64,000 bases of DNA from Pimelobacter simplex (GCF_900114845.1 NZ_FOUK01000006.1:1-64000); one strand, 5' to 3'. Shown: positions 27,596 through 36,752, counted from the first letter of the stretch. The notes: generated from the sequence alone by a model not told the origin. Numbers and translations are program-made.

Positions 27596-29308
27596 TCAGC
27601 TCACGCCCACGATGGGCAGCCGCAGGGCCGCCGGGGCGTCGTCCGGGACGACGGGCGACTGGGGCGCGACCGGCTGGATCCGCTCGTACGACGCCCCGAG
27701 CGCCGGGCGGGTGTCCGCCTCGCCCTTGTTGGGCCAGAAGGCCATCGCCCGCTCCGCCTGCGCGGTGATCGTCAGCGACGGGTTCACGCCCAGGTTGGCC
27801 GAGATCGCCGAGCCGTCGACGATGTGCAGGCCCGGGTGGCCGTACATCCGCTGGTAGCCGTCGACCACGCCCGTCTCGGGGCTGTCGCCGATGGTGCAGC
27901 CGCCGATGAAGTGGGCGGTCAGCGGGCGGTTGAAGGGCTCGCCGATGGTGCCGCCGGCCGTGCCGCCACCCATCACCGCGGCCATGCGTCGTACGGCGTC
28001 GTTGGCGGCGGGGATCCAGGTGGGGTTCGGCTCGCCGTGACCCTGCTTGGACGACAGGATCCACTTGCCCGCGACCTTCTTGGGCAAGGTGGTGATGGAG
28101 TTGTCGACCGACTGCATCACCAGCGCGATGACGACCCGCTCGGACCAGTGCTTGACGTCGTAGAGGTCGCGGACCCGGCGGCGCTCCTTCCAGAGCTCCT
28201 TGAGCCACACCTTCCAGCGCGGGTCGGGCCCGTCGCCGTCGGTGAGCACGGTCTGCATGAGCGACATCGCGTTGCTGCCCTTGCCGTAGCGGACGGGCTC
28301 GATGTGGGTGTGCTCGTCGGGGTGCCACGACGAGGTGATCGCGACGCCCTCGGTGTAGTCGACGTCGGCGCCCTGGGGCGCGATCGCGCCGAGGATCGAC
28401 TCGGAGTTGGTCCGGGTCAGGTGGCCGAGGCGGTCGGAGACGTGCGGCAGGTCGCCCTCGGCCTTGAGCCGGTGGAGCAGCTTCTGGGTGCCGAGCGCCG
28501 CAGCGGAGAAGACGACCTGCTCGGCGGTGTAGGTCTTGGTCGCCGTGCGCCGCGAGAGCTTGGCCTTCGTCCAGCGGGTGTCGACCTGGTAACCGCCGCC
28601 GGCCAGCGGCCGGACCCGGGTCACCGTGGTGAGCGGGTGGACGTCGGCGCCGTTCTGCTCAGCCAGGTAGAGGTAGTTCTTGACCAGCGTGTTCTTCGCG
28701 TTGTGCCGGCACCCGGTCATGCACTCACCGCAGTCGCGACAGGTGTTGCGCCGCGGTCCGGCGCCGCCGAAGTAGGGGTCCTCGACCTGCGTGCCCGCCG
28801 CCTGCTCGGGGCCGCCGAAGAAGACCCCGACCGGCGTGGGGTGGAAGGAGTCGCCGACCCCCATCTCGTCGGCGACCTTCTTCATCACCTCATCCGAGGG
28901 GGTCATCTTGGGGTACTCGACGACGCCGAGCATCCGCTTGGCCTGGTCGTAGTACGGCGCGAGCTCGGCCTTCCAGTCGGTGATGTGCGACCAGGAGGGG
29001 TCCTTGTAGAACGGCGCGAGCGGCTCGTAGAGCGTGTTGGCGTAGACCAGCGAGCCGCCGCCGACGCCCGCGCCGGCCAGGATCAGGCAGTCCTTGACCA
29101 TGTCGATGCGCTGGATGCCGTAGCAGCCGGCGGACGGCGCGTAGAGGTACTTCTTGAGGTCCCAGGAGTTGCCGGCGAAGTCGGCGTCGCTGAACCGCGC
29201 GCCGGCCTCGAGGACGCCGACCTTGTAGCCCTTCTCGGTGAGCCGCAGCGCGGTGACCGAGCCGCCGAAGCCGGAGCCGATGACGAGGACGTCGTAGTCG
29301 AAGGTCAT
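27596..29308 (-). CDS. GMC-family oxidoreductase, cholesterol-oxidase-like
   Basis: A 570-residue flavoprotein similar to ChoD-type enzymes. It starts MTFDYDVLVIGSGFGGSVTA (FAD fold), has CRDCGECMTGCRHNAKNT, a Cys-rich stretch that looks like a 4Fe-4S-type motif found in this group, and ends with the GMC C-terminal block HIVDGSAISANLGVNPSLTI. It oxidises an alcohol, possibly a sterol or other lipid. No Sec signal is visible. It is the last gene of a minus-strand cluster. GTG at 29314 would give a GTGA overlap with the upstream gene and is an alternative start. Confidence 0.85.
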   Translation of the reverse strand: MTFDYDVLVIGSGFGGSVTALRLTEKGYKVGVLEAGARFSDADFAGNSWDLKKYLYAPSAGCYGIQRIDMVKDCLILAGAGVGGGSLVYANTLYEPLAPFYKDPSWSHITDWKAELAPYYDQAKRMLGVVEYPKMTPSDEVMKKVADEMGVGDSFHPTPVGVFFGGPEQAAGTQVEDPYFGGAGPRRNTCRDCGECMTGCRHNAKNTLVKNYLYLAEQNGADVHPLTTVTRVRPLAGGGYQVDTRWTKAKLSRRTATKTYTAEQVVFSAAALGTQKLLHRLKAEGDLPHVSDRLGHLTRTNSESILGAIAPQGADVDYTEGVAITSSWHPDEHTHIEPVRYGKGSNAMSLMQTVLTDGDGPDPRWKVWLKELWKERRRVRDLYDVKHWSERVVIALVMQSVDNSITTLPKKVAGKWILSSKQGHGEPNPTWIPAANDAVRRMAAVMGGGTAGGTIGEPFNRPLTAHFIGGCTIGDSPETGVVDGYQRMYGHPGLHIVDGSAISANLGVNPSLTITAQAERAMAFWPNKGEADTRPALGASYERIQPVAPQSPVVPDDAPAALRLPIVGVS

Positions 29309-29310
29309 GG

Positions 29311-30948
29311 TCACGCCCGCCCCAGCTTGTCCATGAACCGCAGCGAGGCGGTCATGAACTTCGCATAGCCCTCGTCGGACATCCCGAGCATCGGCCCGAA
29401 CCGGATCAGCCGCTGCGTGGCGACCGACTGGGTCTCGGTGTAGCGGTGGATGCCCTCGGCGCCCTGGCGCCGGCCCATGCCGGACTCGCGCATGCCGCCC
29501 ATGGGCGCGTCGATGCTGGCGAAGGTGGCGCCGAACGCCTCGTTGACGTTGACCGTGCCGCACTTGATCTGGCGCGCGACCTGGCGCCCGCGCTCGGTGT
29601 CGCGGGTGTAGACCGAGCCGTTGAGGCCGTACTCGCCGTCGTTGGCGCGCGCGATCGCGTCGGCCTCGTCGTGGAAGCGGTAGATCGACACGACCGGGCC
29701 GAACGTCTCGTTGCCGAAGCAGGTCATCTCCGGCGTGACGCCCTCGAGGATGGTCGGCTCGAAGTAGTACGGCGCCAGGTCGGGCCGCGCACTGCCGCCG
29801 GCGAGCACCCGGGCGCCCTTGGCGACGGCGTCGTCGACGTGGGCGGTCACCGTGTCGAGCTGGTCGGCGGAGATGAGCGTGCCCATGTCGGCGTCCCAGT
29901 CCATCGTGGCGCCGAGGCTCATCGCCTTGGTGCGCGCGACGAAGCGCTCGACGAAGCGGTCGTAGACGGCGTCGGCGACGAACATCCGCTCGGTCGAGAC
30001 GCACAGCTGGCCCGCGTTGGAGAAGCAGGCCCGGACCGCGCCCTCGGCGGCCCGCTCGATGTCGGCGTCGCGCAGCACCAGGATCGGGTTCTTGCCGCCC
30101 AGCTCGAGCGAGCAGCCGATGAGCCGCTCGGCCGCCTGCTTGGCGATGATCTTGCCGGTGGCGGTGGAGCCGGTGAAGCAGATGTAGTCGGAGCGCTCGA
30201 TGATCGGCGTACCGAGCTCACGACCGGGCCCGGCCACGACCTGCCACAGGTCGCGCGGGAAGCCGGCGTCCTCGAGCAGCTGCGCGCCGAGCAGCGCGGA
30301 CAGCATGGTCTGCGCGTCGGGCTTGGCGACCACGGCGTTGCCGGCGAGCAGCGCCGGGAGGCCGTCGCACAGCGCCATCGTGAACGGGTAGTTCCACGGC
30401 GAGATGATCCCGACGACACCCTTCGGCACCCGGTTCAGCTCGACCCGGGTGAGCACCGGGACGACGCCCGGGCGGCGCTGGGTGTCGAGGTGCCGGTGCG
30501 CGGTGCGGGCGTAGTAGCGCGCGGTGAGGGCGATGTGGAGCGGCTCGTCGAAGGCGTGCTTGCGCGCCTTGCCGGACTCGAGCTGGATCAGGTCCATGAT
30601 CTCGTCCTGGCGGTCGAGCACGATGTCGTGGAGGCGGTGCAGGATCCGCGCCCGCTCGTCGACCGACACCCGCGCCCACGCCGCCTGCGCCACCCGCGCC
30701 CGGCGGAACGCCTCGGCGACGTCCTCGGTGCTCGACTGCGGGATGTTCGCCAGCGGCGCCCCGTTGATCGGCGAGTGCACCTGGGCGCTCGTGCCGGTGG
30801 TGGCGACGATCCGGGCGGTCAGCCGGGCGACGTGCTCCGGCTCGAGGACGTAGGACGCGCGCGGGTCGTGCTCAGGATCGTGGGGGCCCTCGACGACGGG
30901 GCCGCCGCTCGAGCCGTCGGCGCCGGAACCGGGGATCGCTTCGCTCAT
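29311..30948 (-). CDS. gabD2: Succinate-semialdehyde dehydrogenase (GabD2-type)
   Basis: Oxidises succinate semialdehyde or a related aldehyde with NADP+. The protein is 545 residues with a 40-residue disordered N-terminus. Motifs: IISPWNYPFTMAL (cofactor), SLELGGKNP (general-base Glu), SNAGQLCVSTERM (catalytic Cys), GPVVSIYRFHDE and GMRESGMGRRQG. It resembles mycobacterial Rv1731. ATG at 30948 begins MSEAIPGSGADG. A 24-base inverted repeat ends nine bases upstream. The symbol is by resemblance and substrate range may differ. Confidence 0.85.
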   Translation of the reverse strand: MSEAIPGSGADGSSGGPVVEGPHDPEHDPRASYVLEPEHVARLTARIVATTGTSAQVHSPINGAPLANIPQSSTEDVAEAFRRARVAQAAWARVSVDERARILHRLHDIVLDRQDEIMDLIQLESGKARKHAFDEPLHIALTARYYARTAHRHLDTQRRPGVVPVLTRVELNRVPKGVVGIISPWNYPFTMALCDGLPALLAGNAVVAKPDAQTMLSALLGAQLLEDAGFPRDLWQVVAGPGRELGTPIIERSDYICFTGSTATGKIIAKQAAERLIGCSLELGGKNPILVLRDADIERAAEGAVRACFSNAGQLCVSTERMFVADAVYDRFVERFVARTKAMSLGATMDWDADMGTLISADQLDTVTAHVDDAVAKGARVLAGGSARPDLAPYYFEPTILEGVTPEMTCFGNETFGPVVSIYRFHDEADAIARANDGEYGLNGSVYTRDTERGRQVARQIKCGTVNVNEAFGATFASIDAPMGGMRESGMGRRQGAEGIHRYTETQSVATQRLIRFGPMLGMSDEGYAKFMTASLRFMDKLGRA

Positions 30949-30956
30949 GTGACGAG

Positions 30957-30980
30957 CGTAGGTGAGCGGGGTCACCTACG
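30957..30980. promoter_or_regulatory. Inverted repeat at the gabD2 start
   Basis: CGTAGGTGA, a GCGGGG centre and TCACCTACG form perfect 9-bp arms directly upstream of the GabD2-type ATG. It could be an operator or an RNA hairpin covering the ribosome site. Confidence 0.4.
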
Positions 30981-31042
30981 GCTACTGATCGGTAACGGAT
31001 GTGGGGGTTTACACATCACGTCTTGATGTCAAGGGACCTGAC

Positions 31043-31156
31043 AGTTTCGCCGGTCGACCGGCGAAACTCACACTTGACCGCTGAAGCATCGTCGGTCAAG
31101 CGTGAGTTTTGTACGACAAGTCCGCCAGTTTCGCCGGTCGACCGGCGAAACTGGCG
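31043..31156. repeat. Nested palindromic repeat element (two 26/34-bp palindromes plus inner inverted repeat)
   Basis: Two copies of the same palindrome, cores AGTTTCGCCGGTC|GACCGGCGAAACT, lie at 31043-31068 and 31123-31156. The second copy is extended to a perfect 34-bp palindrome by CGCC/GGCG. Between them, CTTGACCG and CGGTCAAG flank a 12-base spacer, with CTCAC/GTGAG outside. A CTTGATGTCAAG palindrome precedes the element at 31022-31033. The whole element can extrude as a multi-armed cruciform. It carries no ORF and separates two minus-strand genes. It looks like a REP- or MITE-type interspersed repeat or a transcription terminator. Confidence 0.8.
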
Positions 31157-31169
31157 CGACCGCAACGAC

Positions 31170-32627
31170 CTACATCGGCGGCGCCGACAGGTACACCGAC
31201 TTCGCCTCCGTGTACTGCGCGAGCCCCTCCGGCCCGAACTCCCGCCCGAGTCCCGACGCCTTGAACCCACCGAACGGCGCCGCGAAGTCCATCGTGTAGG
31301 TGTTGATGCCGTAGGTGCCGGTGCGCACCCCGCGGGCGACCTCGAGCCCCGCGTCGGCGTCGGCGGTCCAGACGGTGCCGGCCAGGCCGTACTCGGAGTC
31401 GTTGGCGATCCGGATCGCGTCCGCGACGTCGTCGTAGGCGATGACCGACAGGACCGGGCCGAAGATCTCCTCCTGGGCGATCCGCATCTTGTTGTCGACC
31501 CCCGCGAAGACGGTGGGCCGGACGTACCAGCCGCGGTCGAGGCCGTCGGGGCGGCCTTCGCCGCCGGCGAGCAGCTGGGCGCCCTCCTCCTGCCCGATCC
31601 GGATGTACGACGTCACGCGCTCCTGCTGGCGCTGCGCGACCATCGGGCCGATCTCGGTCGCGGGGTCGAGCGGGTCGCCCACCTTCATGGACCCGATCGC
31701 CGCCGCCAGCGAGGCGGCGAACGCGTCGTGCCGCTCGCGCGAGACCAGGACGCGGGTCTGGGCGACGCAGGCCTGTCCGGAGTTCATCACGCCGAGGAAT
31801 TTCAGGCCCTCGATCGCGGCGGCCTCGTCGGCGTCGTCCAGGATGATGGCGGCGGACTTGCCGCCGAGCTCGAGCGAGACCCGCTTGAGCTGCTCGCCGC
31901 AGATCGCGCCGATCTTGCGCCCGGCGGCGGTGGATCCGGTGAACGCGACCTTGTCGACGCCGGGGTGGCGCACCAGGTGCTCCCCCACCTCGCGGCCGCC
32001 GGCGACGATCGACACGACGCCCTCGGGGACGCCGGCCTCGACCAGCAGCTCGGCGAGCAGGTAGCCGTCGAGCGGGGTCTCCGGCGCCGGCTTCACGACG
32101 ACGGTGCAGCCGGCGAGCAGCGCCGGGACGACCTTGGACAGGATCGTGAACTGCGGGACGTTCCACGGCGGAATCGCCGCGACGACGCCGACCGGCTCGT
32201 GCCGCACGACGACGTCCGCGCCGAGCACGCCGGGGCGCCGCTCCTCCCAGGGGAACTCGCGCGCGATGCCGAGGAACGCCTCGATCTGCATCCACGGCGC
32301 GGGCGCCTGGGCCAGCGAGCTGAACGAGATCGGCGAGCCCATCTCGGTGGAGATGATGGTCGCCATCTCGTCGAGCTTGGCGGCGTACAGGCCCGACAGG
32401 TTCTGGACGACGTCGATCCGCTCGGCCGGGCTCATCCGCGGCCACGGCCCCTCGTCGAACGCCCGGCGCGCGGCGGCGACGGCGGCGTCGATGTCGGCGG
32501 TCGAGCCCTCGGGGACCCGTGCGACGACCTCCTCGGAGTGCGGCGAGACCACCTCCAGCACGGCATCGGCGGCGGGCGCGGCCCAGGTGCCACCGATGAA
32601 GAGGGCGTCGCGGTCGAGGGTGGTCAT
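31170..32627 (-). CDS. Aldehyde dehydrogenase
   Basis: A 485-residue NAD(P)+-dependent aldehyde dehydrogenase. Motifs: IPPWNVPQFTIL, FTGSTAAGRKIG, SLELGGKSA (base Glu), NSGQACVAQTRV (catalytic Cys) and EEIFGPVLSVIAYDD. Its N-terminus MTTLDRDALFIGGTW resembles actinobacterial enzymes in lipid/steroid clusters. ATG overlaps the upstream gene's stop as ATGA, so it is coupled to the lipocalin-like gene. The palindromic element begins 14 bases after its stop. Confidence 0.9.
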   Translation of the reverse strand: MTTLDRDALFIGGTWAAPAADAVLEVVSPHSEEVVARVPEGSTADIDAAVAAARRAFDEGPWPRMSPAERIDVVQNLSGLYAAKLDEMATIISTEMGSPISFSSLAQAPAPWMQIEAFLGIAREFPWEERRPGVLGADVVVRHEPVGVVAAIPPWNVPQFTILSKVVPALLAGCTVVVKPAPETPLDGYLLAELLVEAGVPEGVVSIVAGGREVGEHLVRHPGVDKVAFTGSTAAGRKIGAICGEQLKRVSLELGGKSAAIILDDADEAAAIEGLKFLGVMNSGQACVAQTRVLVSRERHDAFAASLAAAIGSMKVGDPLDPATEIGPMVAQRQQERVTSYIRIGQEEGAQLLAGGEGRPDGLDRGWYVRPTVFAGVDNKMRIAQEEIFGPVLSVIAYDDVADAIRIANDSEYGLAGTVWTADADAGLEVARGVRTGTYGINTYTMDFAAPFGGFKASGLGREFGPEGLAQYTEAKSVYLSAPPM

Positions 32628-33808
32628 GAGTTCTCCTTCGCAAGATCGAACCAGTCGCTGAATCCCGAGGGGTCGTGCCGGCCGAGGGCGCCGTGCTCGA
32701 ACAGGCCCCAACCCTCGGAGCCCTCCGGTACGCCGGCCCCCGGGCCGTGGATCGTGGCCTGGCCGACGTGGTCGATCACGCCGAACATCACCCGGCCGGC
32801 GACGGCGGGGTCGTTCATGTCGTAGGTGAGCCGCTCGGTGAAGGCCGGGCCCTTCCACTGGCCGTGGGTCCAGTCGGAGTCGCCGCCGTACCCGCCGCCG
32901 ACGTGGATCGGCACCGGCAGCTTCGAGGCGACCTGGAGCACGAGCTCCTTCCCGTCGGGCGTGGTGCAGACGATGGTCGCGCCGGTCGGCACCCGGGTGC
33001 CCGGGGTGTAGCGGATCTCGACGCGCGGCCAGCCGAGCTGCTCGACCCGGCCGTCCTTCCAGATCCGGGTGCAGTCGTTGAGCGTGCGGAAGCCGTCGGG
33101 CGTCTCCTGGATGATGAGGACGACGCAGAACTCCTCGAAGCGCAGCGGCACGTAGAGCCACCACATCCCCTCGAACGCCGGGTCGGCCGGCTTGCCGGCG
33201 GGCGCCGCCTCACCGACGGGCCGGATCCCCCACGAGCGGTCGCGCGAGCCGAGCCAGCGGTCCGGAGTGACGGCGATGTCGGTGCCGTCGACGCTGAGGA
33301 CGCCCTCCCAGGTGCCGAGCTGGGCGAAGCGCTGCGCGTCGAGCGTCGTCCCGCTGCCCTGGCGCATCACGTGCGGCAGCTCCTGGACGACGGGGAACGA
33401 GCCCTCCCAGGTGAGGTCCATCGCGACGCCCTCGGTCTCCTCCAGCACCAGGCGCAGCTTGTGGAGCGGCTCGATGATCTCGACCCGGTAGCCCCCCACC
33501 TGCTGGGCCATCCGGTCGGCGCCGCGCGGGTCGGCGGCGTCGCTGAGGTGGACGGCGGTCTGCTCGTCGCCGCGGCGGAGCAGGACGAAGGCGTCCTTGG
33601 TGCCGAGGTTGGGGTAGAACCCGAGCCCGGTGATCAGGAACAGGTCGCCGGTGCGGTCGTGGGCGTTGAGGTAGCAGCGGTCGTAGAAGTTCCGGTCGCT
33701 GCTGCCGGCCCAGGCGACCGGCCGCGGGAGCTGGTGGATCGGGTACTCGTCGAGCGGGCCGAGGCCGTAGTACTCGCCGTGCAGACCGTGGTCGTGGCGG
33801 GTGCTCAT
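32624..33808 (-). CDS. Uncharacterised CrtC/lipocalin-like protein
   Basis: A 394-residue soluble protein I can only place loosely. Beta-rich repeats with many Trp and Gly (WEGVLSVDGTDI, RDRSWGIRPVG, MWWLYVPLRFEEF) suggest a two-lobed CrtC/AttH lipocalin-like fold, a class that binds or hydrates hydrophobic molecules. No signal peptide. ATGA junctions join it to both the upstream phosphotransferase and the downstream aldehyde dehydrogenase, so it acts in the same pathway. The fold assignment is weak. Confidence 0.55.
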   Translation of the reverse strand: MSTRHDHGLHGEYYGLGPLDEYPIHQLPRPVAWAGSSDRNFYDRCYLNAHDRTGDLFLITGLGFYPNLGTKDAFVLLRRGDEQTAVHLSDAADPRGADRMAQQVGGYRVEIIEPLHKLRLVLEETEGVAMDLTWEGSFPVVQELPHVMRQGSGTTLDAQRFAQLGTWEGVLSVDGTDIAVTPDRWLGSRDRSWGIRPVGEAAPAGKPADPAFEGMWWLYVPLRFEEFCVVLIIQETPDGFRTLNDCTRIWKDGRVEQLGWPRVEIRYTPGTRVPTGATIVCTTPDGKELVLQVASKLPVPIHVGGGYGGDSDWTHGQWKGPAFTERLTYDMNDPAVAGRVMFGVIDHVGQATIHGPGAGVPEGSEGWGLFEHGALGRHDPSGFSDWFDLAKENS

Positions 33809-34962
33809 GCGCCGACCTCCTCGAGGAGACGCTCCAGGAGCGGGCGGTGGTGGAAGACGGACTCGGGGTCGTCGGGCCGCTCGATCTCGCCGAAGTGGAT
33901 CTGCCGCGCGCTCGTGCGCAGGAAGACGCAGCCCCAGTTGACCGCCGCGTGCAGCAGGAACCAGGTGAGGTCGCCGGTCTCGACGCCGGTCAGCTCGCGG
34001 TAGGTCGCGACGACGTCGTCGGGCGCCAGGAACTCCGGCATGCCCGGCAGGCCGAGCATGGTCGCGATCTCCTGGAAGACCTGGTGGGCGAAGACCAGCC
34101 AGGCGAGGTCCATCTCGCGCGGCCCGAGGGTCGCCATCTCCCAGTCGAGGACGGCGACCGGCTCGAAGTCGCGGTACATCATGTTGCCGATCCGGGAGTC
34201 GCCCCAGACGAGCACCGGCTCGCCCTCCTCGGCGGGCAGGTTCGCCTCGAGCCAGGCCAGGCCGCGCTCGATGAGCGGCGAGCGCGGGCTCGCCTCCGCG
34301 GTGGTGATCGCGTACTCGTACCAGGCGCGGGTCTTGGCGAGGTTGCGCGCCAGCGGCGTCGCCCCCTCGTGGCCGGTGACCGCCGGGTCGAGGAAGCCGA
34401 ACGTCGTCGCGGCGTCGGGGATGCCGTGCAGCCGGGCCAGGACGTCGACGGTGCTGCGCTGGAGCCGCTCCTGCTGCTCGGGCGAGGCGTCGAAGAGCCA
34501 GTTGTCGCCGAACGGGTAGGGCAGGACGTCGGGCGGGACCGCGCCGTCGAGGCGGTCCATCAGGAAGAACGGCGTGCCGAGCACGTCACCGGTCGGCTCG
34601 TTGAGGCCGACCGTGGGCACCGGGACGCCGGCCAGCTCGCCGGCGAGGCGCATCGCGTCGTACTGGTCGGTGAGGCGGTACTCCGCGAACACCGGCAGGT
34701 CGCTCGCCGCCGGCGCCACGCGGGCGACGTACTCGCGGGTGACGCGGGCGCCGTCCTCGGTGGTGGTGATCGCCAGCAGGACCGTCTCGCTCGACATGCC
34801 GTTGGTCTGGATGCCCTCGTGCAGGGTCACCTCGGGCGCGGCGCCGTCGGGCAGCACCGCGGTGAGCCACTCCTCGAGCCGGTCGTGGACCGCGCCCTGG
34901 TCGCGACTGGAGCGCTGCAGGGTCATCTCGGTGATGTCCGCGGGCAACGGGGACTGGGTCAC
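33805..34962 (-). CDS. Phosphotransferase-family (APH-like) protein
   Basis: A 385-residue aminoglycoside-phosphotransferase-like kinase of the type often found next to acyl-CoA dehydrogenases (ACAD10 N-domain). The catalytic loop VWGDSRIGNMMYRDFEPVAV is followed by LDWEMATLG, which gives the metal-binding Asp; the catalytic Asp is in WGD. The expected His of HGD is replaced by Trp. In lipid clusters these proteins are thought to phosphorylate hydroxyacyl-CoAs. The GTG start has AGGAGG at 34968-34973. First gene of the operon, divergent from a TetR regulator with a KstR-type box between. Confidence 0.8.
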   Translation of the reverse strand: MTQSPLPADITEMTLQRSSRDQGAVHDRLEEWLTAVLPDGAAPEVTLHEGIQTNGMSSETVLLAITTTEDGARVTREYVARVAPAASDLPVFAEYRLTDQYDAMRLAGELAGVPVPTVGLNEPTGDVLGTPFFLMDRLDGAVPPDVLPYPFGDNWLFDASPEQQERLQRSTVDVLARLHGIPDAATTFGFLDPAVTGHEGATPLARNLAKTRAWYEYAITTAEASPRSPLIERGLAWLEANLPAEEGEPVLVWGDSRIGNMMYRDFEPVAVLDWEMATLGPREMDLAWLVFAHQVFQEIATMLGLPGMPEFLAPDDVVATYRELTGVETGDLTWFLLHAAVNWGCVFLRTSARQIHFGEIERPDDPESVFHHRPLLERLLEEVGA

Positions 34963-34990
34963 GGGGTCCTCCTGGGGTGATCACAGCCTG

Positions 34991-35006
34991 TTAGAACGTG
35001 TTCTAA
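34991..35006. promoter_or_regulatory. KstR-type operator between phosphotransferase operon and TetR gene
   Basis: TTAGAACGTGTTCTAA has 7-bp arms and fits TnnAACnnGTTnnA exactly. It lies between the divergent phosphotransferase and TetR starts and could control both. The core matches the site at 20037-20050. Confidence 0.65.
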
Positions 35007-35058
35007 CTTGTCAATGGCCGATTACGGTACCCTCGGTAACGAAAGAGGGGAAGAGCTC

Positions 35059-35634
35059 ATGGGGACCAGATCCGCCGGGCGCCCGCGCGACCCGCGGATC
35101 GAGCAGGCCGCCCTCGCCGCCGTCCGCTCGCTGCTCGCCGAGGGCGGGTACGGCGCCGTGACCGTCGCCGCCGTCGCCGCCCGCGCCGGCACCACCAAGC
35201 CCGCGCTCTACCGCCGCTGGCCCGCGCTCCCCCACCTCGTCCACGAGGCCGCCTTCCCCGGCGAGCTGGCCGGCGAGCTGCGCCTCGGCGCCGACCTCAC
35301 CACCGACCTGGCCGGCGTCGTCCGCGGCACCCGCGACGCCCTCTGCGACCCCGTCGCCGCGGCCGCGCTCCCCGGTCTCCTCGCCGAGGTCAGCACCTGG
35401 CCCGACCTGCACGCCGCGATGCTGCAGCGGTTCGCCGGCGTCTTCCGGGCCCTCGACGAGCGGCTGCGCACCGCCGTCGACGCCGGCGAGGCACACCCCG
35501 ACGCGCGTGCCGACGACCTGCTGCGGCTCGTCATCGACGCGGTGATCTCGGGGGTGCTGCTCACGCCGGACGAGCTGGACGACGCGTGGGTGGAGCGGTT
35601 GACCGGGACGTTGGCGCGGAGCCTGCGGCCCTAG
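35059..35634 (+). CDS. TetR-family transcriptional regulator
   Basis: A 191-residue TetR/AcrR regulator. The HTH is at about residues 30-55 (VAAVAARAGTTKPALYRRWP). The C-terminal domain has a TetR_C_11-like pattern. ATG at 35059 follows GAGGGGAAGAG. It diverges from the phosphotransferase operon and probably binds the palindrome at 34991-35006, though it does not look like KstR itself. Its stop shares CTAG with the convergent membrane-protein gene. Confidence 0.85.
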   Translation: MGTRSAGRPRDPRIEQAALAAVRSLLAEGGYGAVTVAAVAARAGTTKPALYRRWPALPHLVHEAAFPGELAGELRLGADLTTDLAGVVRGTRDALCDPVAAAALPGLLAEVSTWPDLHAAMLQRFAGVFRALDERLRTAVDAGEAHPDARADDLLRLVIDAVISGVLLTPDELDDAWVERLTGTLARSLRP

Positions 35635-36032
35635 CTGCGGACCGGCTCCCTGCGGAAGGTGTGGCCGGCCAGGCCGAGCAGGACGACGCCGAACACGATG
35701 TCGCCGCCGACGACCATGATCAGGTCGGCCTCACTCATGATGCCGTCGTCCCCGTGCCGGGGATGGGTGAGGAGGAACGGGCAGAGGGCCACGGCGGCAA
35801 CGGCGACGGCGAAGCGCCGGCGCACGAACCACGCTCCGGCGACGACCGCGGCCAGGACGTTGCCGAGGCCGAGCCCCCACCCGAGCACGCCCGCCCAGCG
35901 GTCCCCCAGCAGGTCACGCGTCACGCCGATCCGCGGGACGTCGAACGCCCAGATGACGACCGCGAGGGCGGCGATCACGGTCGCCCGGGTCCGCGGGTGC
36001 GCGTCGACGAAACGCTCGAGACGTCCCCTCAC
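35631..36032 (-). CDS. Small polytopic membrane protein, unknown
   Basis: A 133-residue protein with about four membrane segments, including ATVIAALAVVIWAFDV and GLGNVLAAVVAGAWFV, and basic loops (FVRRRF). I do not recognise it. The GTG start overlaps the nitrilase-family stop as GTGA, so the two are probably co-expressed. Confidence 0.65.
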   Translation of the reverse strand: MRGRLERFVDAHPRTRATVIAALAVVIWAFDVPRIGVTRDLLGDRWAGVLGWGLGLGNVLAAVVAGAWFVRRRFAVAVAAVALCPFLLTHPRHGDDGIMSEADLIMVVGGDIVFGVVLLGLAGHTFRREPVRS

Positions 36033-36733
36033 CCGAGGATCTCGGCGACCGCCACGCCCTCCTCGTCCCCCAGCCGGACGAGCGCCGTGCTGTCGGGGGC
36101 GTAGACCGCCGAGCCGCCGATGAACGTGTGCGGTCCGCACCGCCCGGTCAGCCCCGCGACGACGACGTGCAGGCCGTGGTCGAGCGCGCGGGCGGCGTAG
36201 GTGACGTCGAGGCGGCGGGCGCCGCCCGGGAAGTAGGCGACCGAGGCGAGGTAGACGGTCGCACCGGCTGCGGCCGCTGCCGCGGCGTGCGACGGGATGC
36301 TGCCGTCGCGGCAGATCGAGAGGCCGAGCACCCGCCCGTCGACGGTCAGCGTCGCCAGGTGGTCGCCGGCGACGAACCAGGTGGGCTCGTCGCCGTCCAG
36401 GTGCTGCTTGTCGTACGGCGCCGCGACGGTGCCGTCGGGCTCGACGACGATCGCGCTGAGGGTCCGGCGCCCCGCGGCGCGGGCCAGTGCCGCGGAGGCC
36501 ACGACCGTCGTTCCGGTGGCGGCGGCCGCGGCGCGGAGCGGGTCGAGCACGGGGCCGGACAGCGTGGCGAGGGTCGGCGGCGTGGCGAAGGCCGCAGCGT
36601 CGTACCCGGTGAGGAACGCCTCCGGCAGGACCGCGACCCGCGCCTCGGCCTGGCGGACCAGGCGGGCGGCGGTGGCGACGTTGTGGGCGAGGTCGCCCGA
36701 GCGGGCCTCGGCCTGGAGCGCGGCGACGATCAC
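36029..36733 (-). CDS. Nitrilase/carbon-nitrogen hydrolase-family protein
   Basis: A 234-residue C-N hydrolase. The Glu-Lys-Cys triad is visible: LPEAFLTGY, YDKQHLDGDE and LSICRDGSIP. It is shorter than most members (about 260-280) but all three catalytic segments are present. It cleaves an amide or nitrile; the substrate is unknown. The GTG start is 19 bases after the GuaB3 stop. It is downstream of guaB3 and coupled to a small membrane protein. Confidence 0.85.
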   Translation of the reverse strand: MIVAALQAEARSGDLAHNVATAARLVRQAEARVAVLPEAFLTGYDAAAFATPPTLATLSGPVLDPLRAAAAATGTTVVASAALARAAGRRTLSAIVVEPDGTVAAPYDKQHLDGDEPTWFVAGDHLATLTVDGRVLGLSICRDGSIPSHAAAAAAAGATVYLASVAYFPGGARRLDVTYAARALDHGLHVVVAGLTGRCGPHTFIGGSAVYAPDSTALVRLGDEEGVAVAEILG

Positions 36734-36752
36734 CGGGGCTGTGCCGCCGCGC

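Noticed and set aside
35059-35634. TetR gene as KstR
   Set aside because: The C-terminal domain resembles another TetR subfamily; the KstR assignment of the nearby box rests on motif only.
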